This document shows positions 13,455 through 19,742 of a stretch of 19,742 nucleotides of DNA, piece by piece. The DNA comes from an uncultured Clostridia bacterium (lineage in GTDB: Bacteria > Bacillota > Clostridia > UBA1381). The stretch is from positions 1 through 19,742 of the forward strand of contig CAKSPN010000014.1 of the NCBI GenBank assembly GCA_934481375.1, given 5' to 3'. The notes under the pieces were generated by a model. That model had not been told where the DNA came from, searched no databases, and was given only the letters and a program-made list of their open reading frames with translations. Both the position numbers and the translations under genes were made by a program. The first letter of the stretch is position 1. Each line of letters opens with the position of its first letter.

Positions 13455-13811
13455 GTGATTACTACGGGAAATTACAAATCGGAGATACTGGCGGACACGA
13501 AAAAGCTTCTCAAAATTGAGGACAATTCCGCCGACGAACTGCTTGAATTTATTATTGAGGACACCGTAAACCTTGTACTTTCGTACTGCCGTTTGCCTAT
13601 TCTGCCGTATCAGCTTTACGGGCTGATACCGCAGATTGCGGCGGGCGTTTACGAAAACCGCAACAGCAAGGGCGTATCCTCGATTACGGAGGGCGACAGG
13701 AAAATACAGTTTTTAAGTGTAAAAACTGTATTGGAGGACTACTATTCACGTCTTGCGCCCTTTAAGGCAAAGCTTCCGTCCGAGGTGTCGAAAAGCGGAG
13801 GATTATTATGA
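13455..13811 (+). CDS. Head-tail connector / head-completion adaptor (SPP1 gp15-like)
   Basis: A 118-residue mostly helical protein (ILADTKKLLKIEDNSADELLEFIIEDTVNLVLSYCRL) of the phage head-tail connector type (Phage_connect_1/gp6-like), in the expected place after the capsid gene. It binds the portal ring as the first adaptor. The start is uncertain: GTG 13455 is the first in-frame start and follows the capsid stop by 17 bases, but its Shine-Dalgarno is weak. Its 3' part contains a perfect 13-bp hairpin (13703-13732). Overlaps the next gene by 4 bases (ATGA). Confidence 0.82.
   Translation: MITTGNYKSEILADTKKLLKIEDNSADELLEFIIEDTVNLVLSYCRLPILPYQLYGLIPQIAAGVYENRNSKGVSSITEGDRKIQFLSVKTVLEDYYSRLAPFKAKLPSEVSKSGGLL
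13703..13732 (+). repeat. Perfect 13-bp hairpin inside the connector gene
   Basis: AATACAGTTTTTA (13703-13715) and its exact reverse complement (13720-13732) flank the loop AGTG. The stem encodes part of KIQFLSVKTVLED. It is far too long to be expected by chance in a coding region of this size. Confidence 0.85.
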
Positions 13812-14119
13812 TTGATAACTTTAATATCTTTTATGACACTCCGGCGGAAATCTTTGCCGTTGAAAATTCGGGCGGATACGGCTCTGATGCCGAAATGACA
13901 TTATTATATGTCATTTCGGCAGACATACAGCCTGTTTCGGGAGAAACAGCCGACAGAGAATTTTCGCTTACCGAGGAGCGGCGTGTGCGTATGTTTCATA
14001 ACGGAAAGCGCAAAGTCGAGGTCGGAAATTACGTCAGGACGGGCGGAATTATGTACAGAGTTGAGTACGTTGAAAGCCGCCGTACGGGCGATATGGCTAT
14101 ATTGCGGGAGGTATTATGA
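13808..14119 (+). CDS. Head-closure-like protein (SPP1 gp16-type position)
   Basis: A 103-residue beta-rich protein with alternating hydrophobic strands and the stretch GNYVRTGGIMYRVEYV, as in phage head-closure or head-tail joining proteins (SPP1 gp16 / HK97 gp10-like stoppers). Placed second after the capsid gene, where the stopper is expected, it would close the portal channel and dock the tail. It overlaps both neighbours by 4 bases (ATGA), so translation is coupled; GGAGG precedes it. The name rests on size, secondary structure and order, with no strong motif. It contains a perfect 14-bp hairpin. Confidence 0.7.
   Translation: MIDNFNIFYDTPAEIFAVENSGGYGSDAEMTLLYVISADIQPVSGETADREFSLTEERRVRMFHNGKRKVEVGNYVRTGGIMYRVEYVESRRTGDMAILREVL
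13888..13921 (+). repeat. Perfect 14-bp hairpin inside the head-closure gene
   Basis: TGCCGAAATGACAT (13888-13901) and its exact reverse complement (13908-13921) flank the 6-base loop TATTAT. A second 7-bp hairpin, CTGTTTC/GAAACAG (13932-13938 with 13943-13949), follows 10 bases later. Confidence 0.85.
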
Positions 14120-14361
14120 ACGCACAAGCGGCTTTGGAAAAATTATACGACTTCGCTTTAGGTAAGGCGGAAGAATTTACGGACGGCATCGGCAGAGAAA
14201 TCTCCGAAAAGTACGGCAAAGCCGTACTTGTGCGTGACGGGAGCGTGCTTAAAGTATCCGTAAACGATCCCGACGCCGTGAAAGCCGAGTTCGGAACGGA
14301 GGATTTTCCGCCAAAGCCTGAATTTACAGAAGCTATTTACAATATTACACAAAAACTATAA
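14116..14361 (+). CDS. Small head-tail joining region protein, function unknown
   Basis: An 81-residue protein, helical at the start (ALEKLYDFALGKAEEFTDGI) with a beta segment LKVSVNDPDAVKAEF. It has no motif I recognise. Its place between the stopper-like and tail-terminator-like genes matches the small neck protein (gp16.1/HK97 gp10-like slot) of SPP1-type phages. Start ATG 14116 overlaps the previous stop by 4 bases and has GGGAGG in front. A 9-bp perfect hairpin, AAGTACGGC/GCCGTACTT (14209-14229), lies within. Confidence 0.65.
   Translation: MNAQAALEKLYDFALGKAEEFTDGIGREISEKYGKAVLVRDGSVLKVSVNDPDAVKAEFGTEDFPPKPEFTEAIYNITQKL
14209..14229 (+). repeat. Perfect 9-bp hairpin inside the neck-region gene
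   Basis: AAGTACGGC (14209-14217), loop AAA, GCCGTACTT (14221-14229). The same pattern occurs as longer hairpins in the two preceding genes. Confidence 0.6.
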
Positions 14362-14372
14362 CGGGAGGAATT

Positions 14373-14714
14373 ATGGACATAAACGAAGAAGCTGAAAAAT
14401 CACTGAAAAAGACGGGTTACAATGTTGTATTTCATTATCCGCAGAGCTTTTCAACTCTCCCTGTTATCAGCTTTTACACACTGAAGGAGTGCGGAACGTT
14501 CGCCTGCGACAACCGTGAATATTTCCGTGACGGCACAATATCGGCGGACATTTGGGCGAAAACTCCAAAGCAGGCGGTGCAGATTTACGCCGATGTACGG
14601 CGCTGTCTTTGCGGGGACGGCTGGACGGAAATATTTTCGGCGGATATTCCGAGAGGTGAGAAAAATGTTTACCACCGTTCCGCACGTTTTACAAAATCTT
14701 TTTACACTGAATAA
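14373..14714 (+). CDS. Tail terminator-like protein (SPP1 gp17-type position)
   Basis: A 113-residue protein with an alpha/beta pattern (VVFHYPQSFSTLPVISFYTLKE, then DIWAKTPKQAVQIYADVRRCL) like the tail terminator / minor tail proteins that cap the tail tube. It sits directly before the major tail protein, the usual place. GGGAGGAA precedes ATG 14373. Assignment is by fold pattern and order rather than a signature motif. Confidence 0.72.
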   Translation: MDINEEAEKSLKKTGYNVVFHYPQSFSTLPVISFYTLKECGTFACDNREYFRDGTISADIWAKTPKQAVQIYADVRRCLCGDGWTEIFSADIPRGEKNVYHRSARFTKSFYTE

Positions 14715-14729
14715 CACAGGAGGAATTTT

Positions 14730-15332
14730 ATGAACAAGAAACCATTACCTACTATCGGCGTGGACAAGTACACATTTTTCAAGGTGCTTACCGACGACGC
14801 CGAGGGGACAACCTACGATACCCCTGTTTCTTTAAAAGGTACGGTACAGATTTCGCCGACGGACAACGGCGGTGAGGACGTATTCGACGCAGACAACGGT
14901 ATCTATGACGTTGAAACTTACATAGAAAAAATCGGACACGAAATAGAAAACGCAGACATTCCGCCGGAGGTTGACGCCGCATGGCGTGGACTTACACGTG
15001 TGAACGGTGCGGTACTCGTTTCAAAAGAGGTTACACGCACATATTTCGGAGTGGCATGGAGAATTTTGAAGTCGGACGGCACTTACAGATACGTAAAGTA
15101 TTTTAAAGGCTCATACAGCTTCGCTTCAAATCTGGGCGGAAAAACAAAGCCGTCCTCGGGTTCGTCCGACAAGCAGACGGCAAAGGCAACCTACACCGCC
15201 GTCCACAGGGATTATGACGACAACATTTATATGTATGTCGACCAGGCGGACATTGAAAACAACGAAAGCTTTGCTACGCTTGATGCATTTGAAACGGCGT
15301 GGTTCGGCGATATGAACACATTATTGAGCTAA
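14730..15332 (+). CDS. Major tail (tube) protein, phi13 type
   Basis: A 200-residue protein opening NKKPLPTIGVDKYTFFKVLTDD, with GTVQISPTDNGGEDVFDADNG and a long ENADIPPEVDAAWRG segment, typical of phi13-family major tail proteins. Hexamer rings stack to form the non-contractile tube of a siphovirus. The C-terminal part (YDDNIYMYVDQADIENNESFATLDAFETAWF) contains no Ig-like extra domain. A strong AGGAGG lies upstream. Confidence 0.92.
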   Translation: MNKKPLPTIGVDKYTFFKVLTDDAEGTTYDTPVSLKGTVQISPTDNGGEDVFDADNGIYDVETYIEKIGHEIENADIPPEVDAAWRGLTRVNGAVLVSKEVTRTYFGVAWRILKSDGTYRYVKYFKGSYSFASNLGGKTKPSSGSSDKQTAKATYTAVHRDYDDNIYMYVDQADIENNESFATLDAFETAWFGDMNTLLS

Positions 15333-15345
15333 GGAAGGATTTATT

Positions 15346-15612
15346 ATGCAGCATACAGTGACATTTACAAAGGACAAGAAAAAGTACGTTTCAAAGCCGT
15401 TCGACTTTGAAACAATGTGCATCATAAACGATGCGCACAATTGCCCCGGAAAGCACGGACCTTTAAACATTTGCCGTGACGCAGTGGACTACATATTCGA
15501 GGGCACGGAGGCCACGCAGGACGTTATAGACAGCCTTTCGCCCTCCGAACGCACAAGATTATGCATTGAATTATGGTCATTTTACGCAGAGGCGTTATCA
15601 CCAAAAAACTGA
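15346..15612 (+). CDS. Tail assembly chaperone gpG (in-frame product)
   Basis: An 88-residue protein between major tail and tape measure genes, the place of lambda gpG-like chaperones. It reads TFTKDKKKYVSKPFDFETMCI and is mostly helical. It ends at TGA immediately after the heptamer A AAA AAC (15603-15609), so a fraction of ribosomes should slip -1 and continue into the overlapping frame to give gpGT. AAGGAAGG lies upstream. Confidence 0.88.
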   Translation: MQHTVTFTKDKKKYVSKPFDFETMCIINDAHNCPGKHGPLNICRDAVDYIFEGTEATQDVIDSLSPSERTRLCIELWSFYAEALSPKN

Positions 15613-15806
15613 GAACGTCAGGCGGAGAAAGCACGGACCTGCGATCGCTCTATGCGATGTTTTTCAAAACGTGCGGAATTCTGCCTGACGCAGCGGGAAA
15701 GCAAAGTCCGTTTGTTTTGTTCCGTATGCTGGACTCCCTTTCTTCTTCTGATGAAGATGACCGCTCTCCTATGAGCGGTCATCTGAAAATGTTTTACGGA
15801 CAATAA
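15573..15806 (+). CDS. gpT part of the tail chaperone gpGT, read by -1 frameshift
   Basis: An open frame in the -1 phase that overlaps the end of gpG and has no ribosome binding site of its own. Slippage at 15603-15609 would join gpG residue 88 to LRTSGGESTDLRSLYAMFF and on to FYGQ, 65 added residues (translated from 15609), giving a ~153-residue fusion. In lambda and many siphophages gpGT recruits tail tube protein to the tape measure and is absent from the finished tail. The stretch DLRSLYAMFFKTCGI fits the helical T domain. A 12-bp hairpin lies at 15755-15784. Confidence 0.85.
   Translation: MVILRRGVITKKLRTSGGESTDLRSLYAMFFKTCGILPDAAGKQSPFVLFRMLDSLSSSDEDDRSPMSGHLKMFYGQ
15603..15609 (+). 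other. Programmed -1 ribosomal frameshift site A AAA AAC
   Basis: In the gpG frame the bases read A AAA AAC directly followed by TGA, the classic X XXY YYZ heptamer. Re-pairing one base back places the ribosome in the gpT frame, which stays open for 65 codons. The stop codon next to the site may aid slippage. A small ATCGC/GCGAT stem lies ~35 bases downstream; whether it stimulates is unknown. Confidence 0.92.
15755..15784 (+). repeat. Perfect 12-bp hairpin at the end of the gpT frame
   Basis: AGATGACCGCTC (15755-15766) and its reverse complement (15773-15784) flank the loop TCCTAT. It lies 39 bases upstream of the tape measure start, where it could dampen transcription or translation of that gene. 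No T-run follows. Confidence 0.8.
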
Positions 15807-15822
15807 GGGAAGGAGTGATGAT

Positions 15823-17343
15823 ATGTCCGAAATAGCAGAGCTTACCGTCCTAATAAACGGCGACGTGAGCGGTCTTACGGAGGCGGTCAGAAAAGCGCAG
15901 TCCGAGATAGAATCCATATCTACACACGCCGCCGTCGGTTACGGCGACGGCAAATTCAGCAACGCAAGAAAACGCTACAACGGCTGGGAAAATTCGGGCA
16001 AGCGGAGCATTGACGACCGCATACAATGGTGGCAAAATGCAATGAATGTATATTCATACGATCCGAGCGTATACTGGGAGGCACGCCGCAACATTTACGA
16101 GCTTGAACAAAGCCGTGCAAAGGACGCAAACAATGTTTCCGAAAGCTACATAAAGCACAGGGACTATTTCGCCTCAATGTCGAACGGCACGGAAAAAGCC
16201 ATAGGCGCATTCGGCGAATATAAAAATCTCAATGCGGGATTTTTAAGCCGCGGTCTTATCGATATGCGTGAATACAACAGTGCGGTTTTTGATTTCGGCA
16301 AGCAATTATACGAGGGCAGGGCGGAATTATCGGAAAAATGGCTCAAGCACGAGGAGAAATACAACGATCTTACGGCGGACGATTACATTGCCAGCTTGAA
16401 CCGCATGGGACAGTACACGCAGGAGTATTACGAGGCGGGGTTGATTGATTTTCGTGAGTACAACACCGCAAAGCAGAGTATACAGGACGAAATTTTTGAC
16501 AAGACACGTGAAAAATACGCCGCAGAGTACGCCAACTGGCAAAATGATGCCGACACCTGGTACGAAATGCGGAGCACCTTCGGCGACTGGGGTGACTATG
16601 ATGACAGTCCGACAAAGTTCTTTAACCGCAAGCTTGACCGAATAAAGAATTTTTATGACAGCGGAAAAATTTCCTTTGACGAATACACGAACGAGTCAAA
16701 CAGGGCAAAAATGGATTTATACAATGCGCAGTCGGCACAGTACGATTTAAAGCTTAAGGAATATGCCGTCGCAATAAAACAGCAAAAAGACGCATTTTCA
16801 AAACAGGAACAAACCTTAAAGGACAGTTGGACGGTATCCGACCGAAAGGAAAATATGCAAAATCTGAGGCGTGACATCGGATTTTACGAAAACTCCGTGA
16901 CGGAACGGGGAAAGGACAAGCTTTCGGATTTAAAAACGGAACTTCGCACCGAGGAGAGAAATCAAAAACTATACGAACTGCAGCAGCACAACAGCGCTGT
17001 AATAGACGCTATGCAGAAAAAATACGACATCATGGAAAGCGGCAAGGACGCAGCCCTAAAAAGCATTATGAACGGCACGTACAGCATTACGCAGATAGAG
17101 TCGGGAATACAGGCGGCGGTAGATGCGGCAAAAAACAGCATAGCATCGACAAATGCGGCGACATATCAGATTTTATCGAGCATTTACGGGGTGATACGCA
17201 ATATGTCATCGGGAAGTTCGTACACAGACAGCAGAACAATAAGCATTAATTCGTCAATGCCGCAGTCGGATATTATGAAGATTATAGGCGGTTCGTTCGT
17301 TTCGGGTTTAGGCAGGCTTAATTATAACGGAAGGGTGTATTGA
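15823..17343 (+). CDS. Tail tape measure protein, short, with internal repeats
   Basis: A 506-residue, mostly helical, Tyr/Lys/Glu-rich protein between the tail chaperones and Dit. It opens AELTVLINGDVSGLTEAVRKAQSEI, the usual tape measure beginning. Three similar segments recur: GLIDMREYNS (144-153), GLIDFREYNT (206-215) and GKISFDEYTN (281-290), each followed by a charged helix ending near a KxxEY/W motif, so a repeat unit of 62-75 residues was duplicated. No long hydrophobic stretch or lysozyme/peptidase domain is visible. At ~0.15 nm per residue it would set a tail near 75 nm. AAGGAG precedes ATG 15823 by 7 bases. Confidence 0.88.
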   Translation: MSEIAELTVLINGDVSGLTEAVRKAQSEIESISTHAAVGYGDGKFSNARKRYNGWENSGKRSIDDRIQWWQNAMNVYSYDPSVYWEARRNIYELEQSRAKDANNVSESYIKHRDYFASMSNGTEKAIGAFGEYKNLNAGFLSRGLIDMREYNSAVFDFGKQLYEGRAELSEKWLKHEEKYNDLTADDYIASLNRMGQYTQEYYEAGLIDFREYNTAKQSIQDEIFDKTREKYAAEYANWQNDADTWYEMRSTFGDWGDYDDSPTKFFNRKLDRIKNFYDSGKISFDEYTNESNRAKMDLYNAQSAQYDLKLKEYAVAIKQQKDAFSKQEQTLKDSWTVSDRKENMQNLRRDIGFYENSVTERGKDKLSDLKTELRTEERNQKLYELQQHNSAVIDAMQKKYDIMESGKDAALKSIMNGTYSITQIESGIQAAVDAAKNSIASTNAATYQILSSIYGVIRNMSSGSSYTDSRTISINSSMPQSDIMKIIGGSFVSGLGRLNYNGRVY

Positions 17344-17344
17344 T

Positions 17345-18223
17345 ATGAAAACAGGTTTTACTTTTAACGGCATACATTCAAGCAAATTCGGAATTGTTAT
17401 GCTTACGAAATCACGCACGGTAATTCCCGAGGCGAAACAGTATTCATACAGCGCACTCGCCGCAGACGGCAGTTATGATTTTACCGAGGCGAACAGCAAA
17501 AAAAGAGCCGTCTACAACAACAGGACTTTTCAGCTTACAATGCAGATACGTGCGGAAAATATTTTCCGCCTGCACGAGCGGATAAACGGAATATGCTCAT
17601 GGCTGATAGGCAGGGGCGAGCTGATTTTTGACGACATACCCGACAGCATATGGTCGGCACGTGTGATAAATTCGGTCGATTTCGCCCCCGAAAACAGCGG
17701 CTGCAAGGCAGTATTGAATGTTGTATTTGACGCAGAGCCATTTGCGCATGCGCAGTTTGATACGCAGACGGGACCTTTAATAGGAAATTCACTGCATATC
17801 GGGAGCAATCTTCCGATTGAGCTTGACGGGGATTTTGTTTTTACTTTGCCAAAAGGCGAAACTGGCGGAGGTTTTGAGGTTACAAATATAGGGACGTGGT
17901 ATGTGAGTCCGACAATAATCATAGAAACCGAAAAGGCGGCAAATATCAGCCTTGAATGTGACGGAAAAATACTTGAAATTTCGGAGGCGTACGGCGGATA
18001 CATAAAAATCGACACAGAGCAATGCACGGCAAAAAATCGTGATGGGGACAGCCTTATAGGCTGTATAAACGGAGATTTCCCCGAGCTGGCGCCCGGCAGA
18101 AACACATTTACGCTTTTGGGTGAAAGAAAGTTTAAATCAGAGGTAAAAGTGACCGTTATTTACACGCCGAAATTCCTGTACACGGCTGATTTTGAAAATG
18201 TCGGGGAGGTAAGAAATGCTTAG
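17345..18223 (+). CDS. Distal tail protein (Dit, siphovirus tail family)
   Basis: A 292-residue protein. The start GFTFNGIHSSKFGIVM and the stretch AADGSYDFTEAN, KKRAVYNNRTFQLTMQI are typical of the Sipho_tail/Dit N-terminal ring domain, followed by SWLIGRGELIFDDIPDSIW. The C-terminal half is a beta-rich galectin-like region. Hexamers cap the end of the tail tube and anchor the Tal and receptor-binding proteins. It starts one base after the tape measure stop and overlaps the next gene by 8 bases, so the three are coupled. Confidence 0.92.
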   Translation: MKTGFTFNGIHSSKFGIVMLTKSRTVIPEAKQYSYSALAADGSYDFTEANSKKRAVYNNRTFQLTMQIRAENIFRLHERINGICSWLIGRGELIFDDIPDSIWSARVINSVDFAPENSGCKAVLNVVFDAEPFAHAQFDTQTGPLIGNSLHIGSNLPIELDGDFVFTLPKGETGGGFEVTNIGTWYVSPTIIIETEKAANISLECDGKILEISEAYGGYIKIDTEQCTAKNRDGDSLIGCINGDFPELAPGRNTFTLLGERKFKSEVKVTVIYTPKFLYTADFENVGEVRNA

Positions 18224-19619
18224 ATTATACAGTGAAACAGAGGGCGCAAAATCGTTTTTGAACAATGCGTACGAGGTGAAAGTGACCCATGAAATAAACG
18301 GCGATTACAGCTTATCTTTTACTTATCCGTATGACGAAAATACAGAGGAAATTTCCGTGAACGACCTCATAATCTGCGAAAATCAGATTTTTAGGATAAT
18401 GCGTCTGTCACGTGAAAACGGTATGAGTTTGCATGCCGAGTGTCTTAACATTTACAATGCCGACGCACCGAGAAAGCACATACAGAACATTCGGTTTGCG
18501 GGAGCATTGCCGAGAGTAATTATCGGGGAGGCGTTTCGGGACACGAAATTCAGCGTGGCGACCGATGAGGAATTATCGCTGTACGGTCTGGAATGGGTGG
18601 ACAGCGACGGGTTTAAAATTGATTTTGAATCTGCGGACAAAACCACCCCATACGACGTTATGCAGCAAATTATAGAAAATTGTGGCAGAGGTGAGTTGTT
18701 TATTGACGGATATAAAATAGCGCTCGTGAAGCGGTTATGCACAAGCGAGAGGATTGTTTCGCTCGATCTGACACACAATTTGCAAAACGTTTCGGCAGAA
18801 CGTGACATATCCGACACGGTTACGAGATTATACCCGTACGGCAAGGACGATTTACATATAGGCAGTGTGAACGGCGGTGTTCAGTATATTGACAGCGCAA
18901 ATACTTCGGTTTACGGTATACGTGAGGGATACAAGGAATACAGCGAATACAGCACGCCGACCGACGTTATGAACCACGCATTATGGGAGTTTGACAGCCA
19001 AAACCGTGACAGGATAGACATTCCCGCAATTAACGTATCGGGTACGCTCGCCGATTTATCAAAGCTGGCGCAAAACGGCGATACATATGCTCTCAATCTC
19101 GGCGACGAGGTTTGCATATTTGACGGAAAAGAAAAGATATACGAACGTGTTATAAAAATCGAGTATTATCCTTATGAACCTATGGAAACTGCCGTTTCCA
19201 TAGGGCGTGTGAAAAAGGATATGTTTTTTTACCTTAATCAGATGGGTACTTTGGCAAAAAAGTACGGCAGTATATCGACCTCGACGGGTAAGGTGAACGC
19301 CCAAGCCATAGCCGGACAGATAAGCCTTACGAGCGACATAAGCGGAGTGAGCAGTACGGGCGATTTGAAAATTTCGGGAGATGTTTTTGAAATAAAAAAC
19401 GGCGGAAGCGTAAAATGCCGAATAGGAAATTCGGGCGGGGGATTTGTGTTTGACATATACAACAAATCGTCTGCCGACAAAGCCGTAAGCCTTGACAGCG
19501 ACGGGCTTAAAATATATGCGTCCGCCGTGAAGATAGGCGGCTGTACGGTTACGGCGGACAGCGGAGGCAATCTGCTCGTCAACGGCAAAAAAATAATTGT
19601 GGAGGAGGCAGGCAATTGA
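18216..19619 (+). CDS. Tail-associated structural protein (Tal / prophage endopeptidase-like antireceptor)
   Basis: A 467-residue protein. The first ~370 residues follow the Tal N-terminal hub pattern (LRLYSETEGAKSF, YSLSFTYPYDE, DLIICENQIFRI, then VTRLYPYGKDD). The rest (about 385-467) is Gly/Ser-rich with short beta repeats such as LKISGDVFEIKNGG and LKIYASAVKIGG, suggesting a beta-helical stalk. There is no recognisable catalytic cell-wall enzyme, and the protein is shorter than many Tal proteins. It would form the tail tip and help contact the host. A perfect 11-bp hairpin, CCTATGGAAAC and its complement, lies at 19179-19204. Confidence 0.9.
   Translation: MLRLYSETEGAKSFLNNAYEVKVTHEINGDYSLSFTYPYDENTEEISVNDLIICENQIFRIMRLSRENGMSLHAECLNIYNADAPRKHIQNIRFAGALPRVIIGEAFRDTKFSVATDEELSLYGLEWVDSDGFKIDFESADKTTPYDVMQQIIENCGRGELFIDGYKIALVKRLCTSERIVSLDLTHNLQNVSAERDISDTVTRLYPYGKDDLHIGSVNGGVQYIDSANTSVYGIREGYKEYSEYSTPTDVMNHALWEFDSQNRDRIDIPAINVSGTLADLSKLAQNGDTYALNLGDEVCIFDGKEKIYERVIKIEYYPYEPMETAVSIGRVKKDMFFYLNQMGTLAKKYGSISTSTGKVNAQAIAGQISLTSDISGVSSTGDLKISGDVFEIKNGGSVKCRIGNSGGGFVFDIYNKSSADKAVSLDSDGLKIYASAVKIGGCTVTADSGGNLLVNGKKIIVEEAGN
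19179..19204 (+). repeat. Perfect 11-bp hairpin inside the Tal gene
   Basis: CCTATGGAAAC (19179-19189), loop TGCC, GTTTCCATAGG (19194-19204). It is another intragenic perfect stem, like those in the head-completion genes. Confidence 0.7.
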
Positions 19620-19742
19620 TTTTAAAAGAAAACTACGACAGCAAAACAACTTTAAAAGACTGGTGGAAAACAGTAAGGGACAATTTCAGAACAATTTCCG
19701 AAAACGCCGCGTCAAAAAAGGAACTCAGCGACAGCGTGAGCA
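19616..19742 (+). CDS. Phage tail-tip region protein, 5' part only
   Basis: The frame runs open from TTG 19616 to the window edge (42 codons). GGAGGAGG at 19601-19608 precedes the TTG by 7 bases, and the TTG overlaps the Tal stop (TTGA), so a TTG start with coupled translation is well supported. The visible part, ILKENYDSKTTLKDWWKTV and on, is polar and helical. The position after Tal suits a fibre, upper-baseplate or accessory protein, but no family can be named. Confidence 0.6.
   Translation, partial: MILKENYDSKTTLKDWWKTVRDNFRTISENAASKKELSDSVS

Larger units (their letters stand above)
8134..19742. mobile_element. Prophage-like element, left part (right end outside the window)
   Basis: A continuous block of phage genes: repressor, control region, packaging, head, head-tail joining, tail tube, chaperones, tape measure, Dit and Tal. 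Gene order is that of SPP1/phi13-like siphophages of Firmicutes. The left end must lie in or just beyond the 64 bases between the repressor stop and dpaA. No integrase, excisionase, replication or lysis gene is visible; they may lie to the right or be absent. No att repeat can be identified without the other end. Confidence 0.88.

Noticed and set aside
1..19742. tRNA, rRNA, CRISPR array, transposase or insertion sequence
   Set aside because: I saw no cloverleaf or TTCRA arm in gaps, no regular direct repeats and no transposase motif; nearly all sequence is covered by assigned genes.

Overview
The window comes from a spore-forming, low-to-mid GC Firmicute, probably an uncultured gut Clostridia lineage. 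The reasons are strong AGGAGG-type ribosome binding sites, a dipicolinate synthase A gene (made by endospore formers), a Pdu-like microcompartment operon and an SPP1/phi13-like siphophage morphogenesis cluster. No taxonomic marker gene is present, so this is inference.

Region 1 (1-7322, all plus strand) is the 3' part of a bacterial microcompartment (BMC) operon. In order it holds: the end of a medium-chain alcohol/polyol dehydrogenase, two BMC-H hexamer proteins (the second with a possible 23-residue N-terminal extension), a EutN/CcmL vertex protein, a PduS/RnfC-like flavo-iron-sulfur protein, a PduT-like trimer with a Cys38 cluster ligand, a CoA-acylating aldehyde dehydrogenase of PduP type, a second tandem-domain trimer, a PduL phosphotransacylase and a DeoR-family regulator, closed by a strong terminator. 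Together these make a standard metabolosome core: aldehyde to acyl-CoA to acyl-phosphate, with NADH recycled by the alcohol dehydrogenase and/or electrons passed out through PduS-PduT. The signature enzyme that makes the aldehyde lies upstream of the window, so the substrate is unknown. RNA hairpins bracket the two BMC-H genes.

Region 2 (7260-8133) is a host dpaA (dipicolinate synthase subunit A) on the minus strand. It appears C-terminally truncated, it converges on the DeoR gene with a 20-bp overlap, and no dpaB follows it.

Region 3 (8134 to the right edge) is a prophage-like element. A self-cleaving LexA/CI-type repressor on the minus strand faces a 186-bp control region with a near-consensus promoter and three copies of a 15-bp palindromic operator. 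Rightward come a small zinc-ribbon protein, a small-terminase-like protein reduced to its C-terminal domain, large terminase, SPP1-type portal, DUF4355 scaffold, major capsid protein, four head-completion/tail-joining proteins, phi13-type major tail protein, tail chaperones gpG/gpGT joined by a canonical A AAA AAC -1 frameshift site, a short tape measure with internal repeats, Dit, a Tal-like protein and the start of a further gene. No integrase, replication or early genes lie between repressor and packaging genes. With the reduced small terminase, this makes a domesticated, PBSX- or GTA-like particle a hypothesis worth testing. Several perfect 9-14 bp hairpins sit inside head-completion and tail genes.
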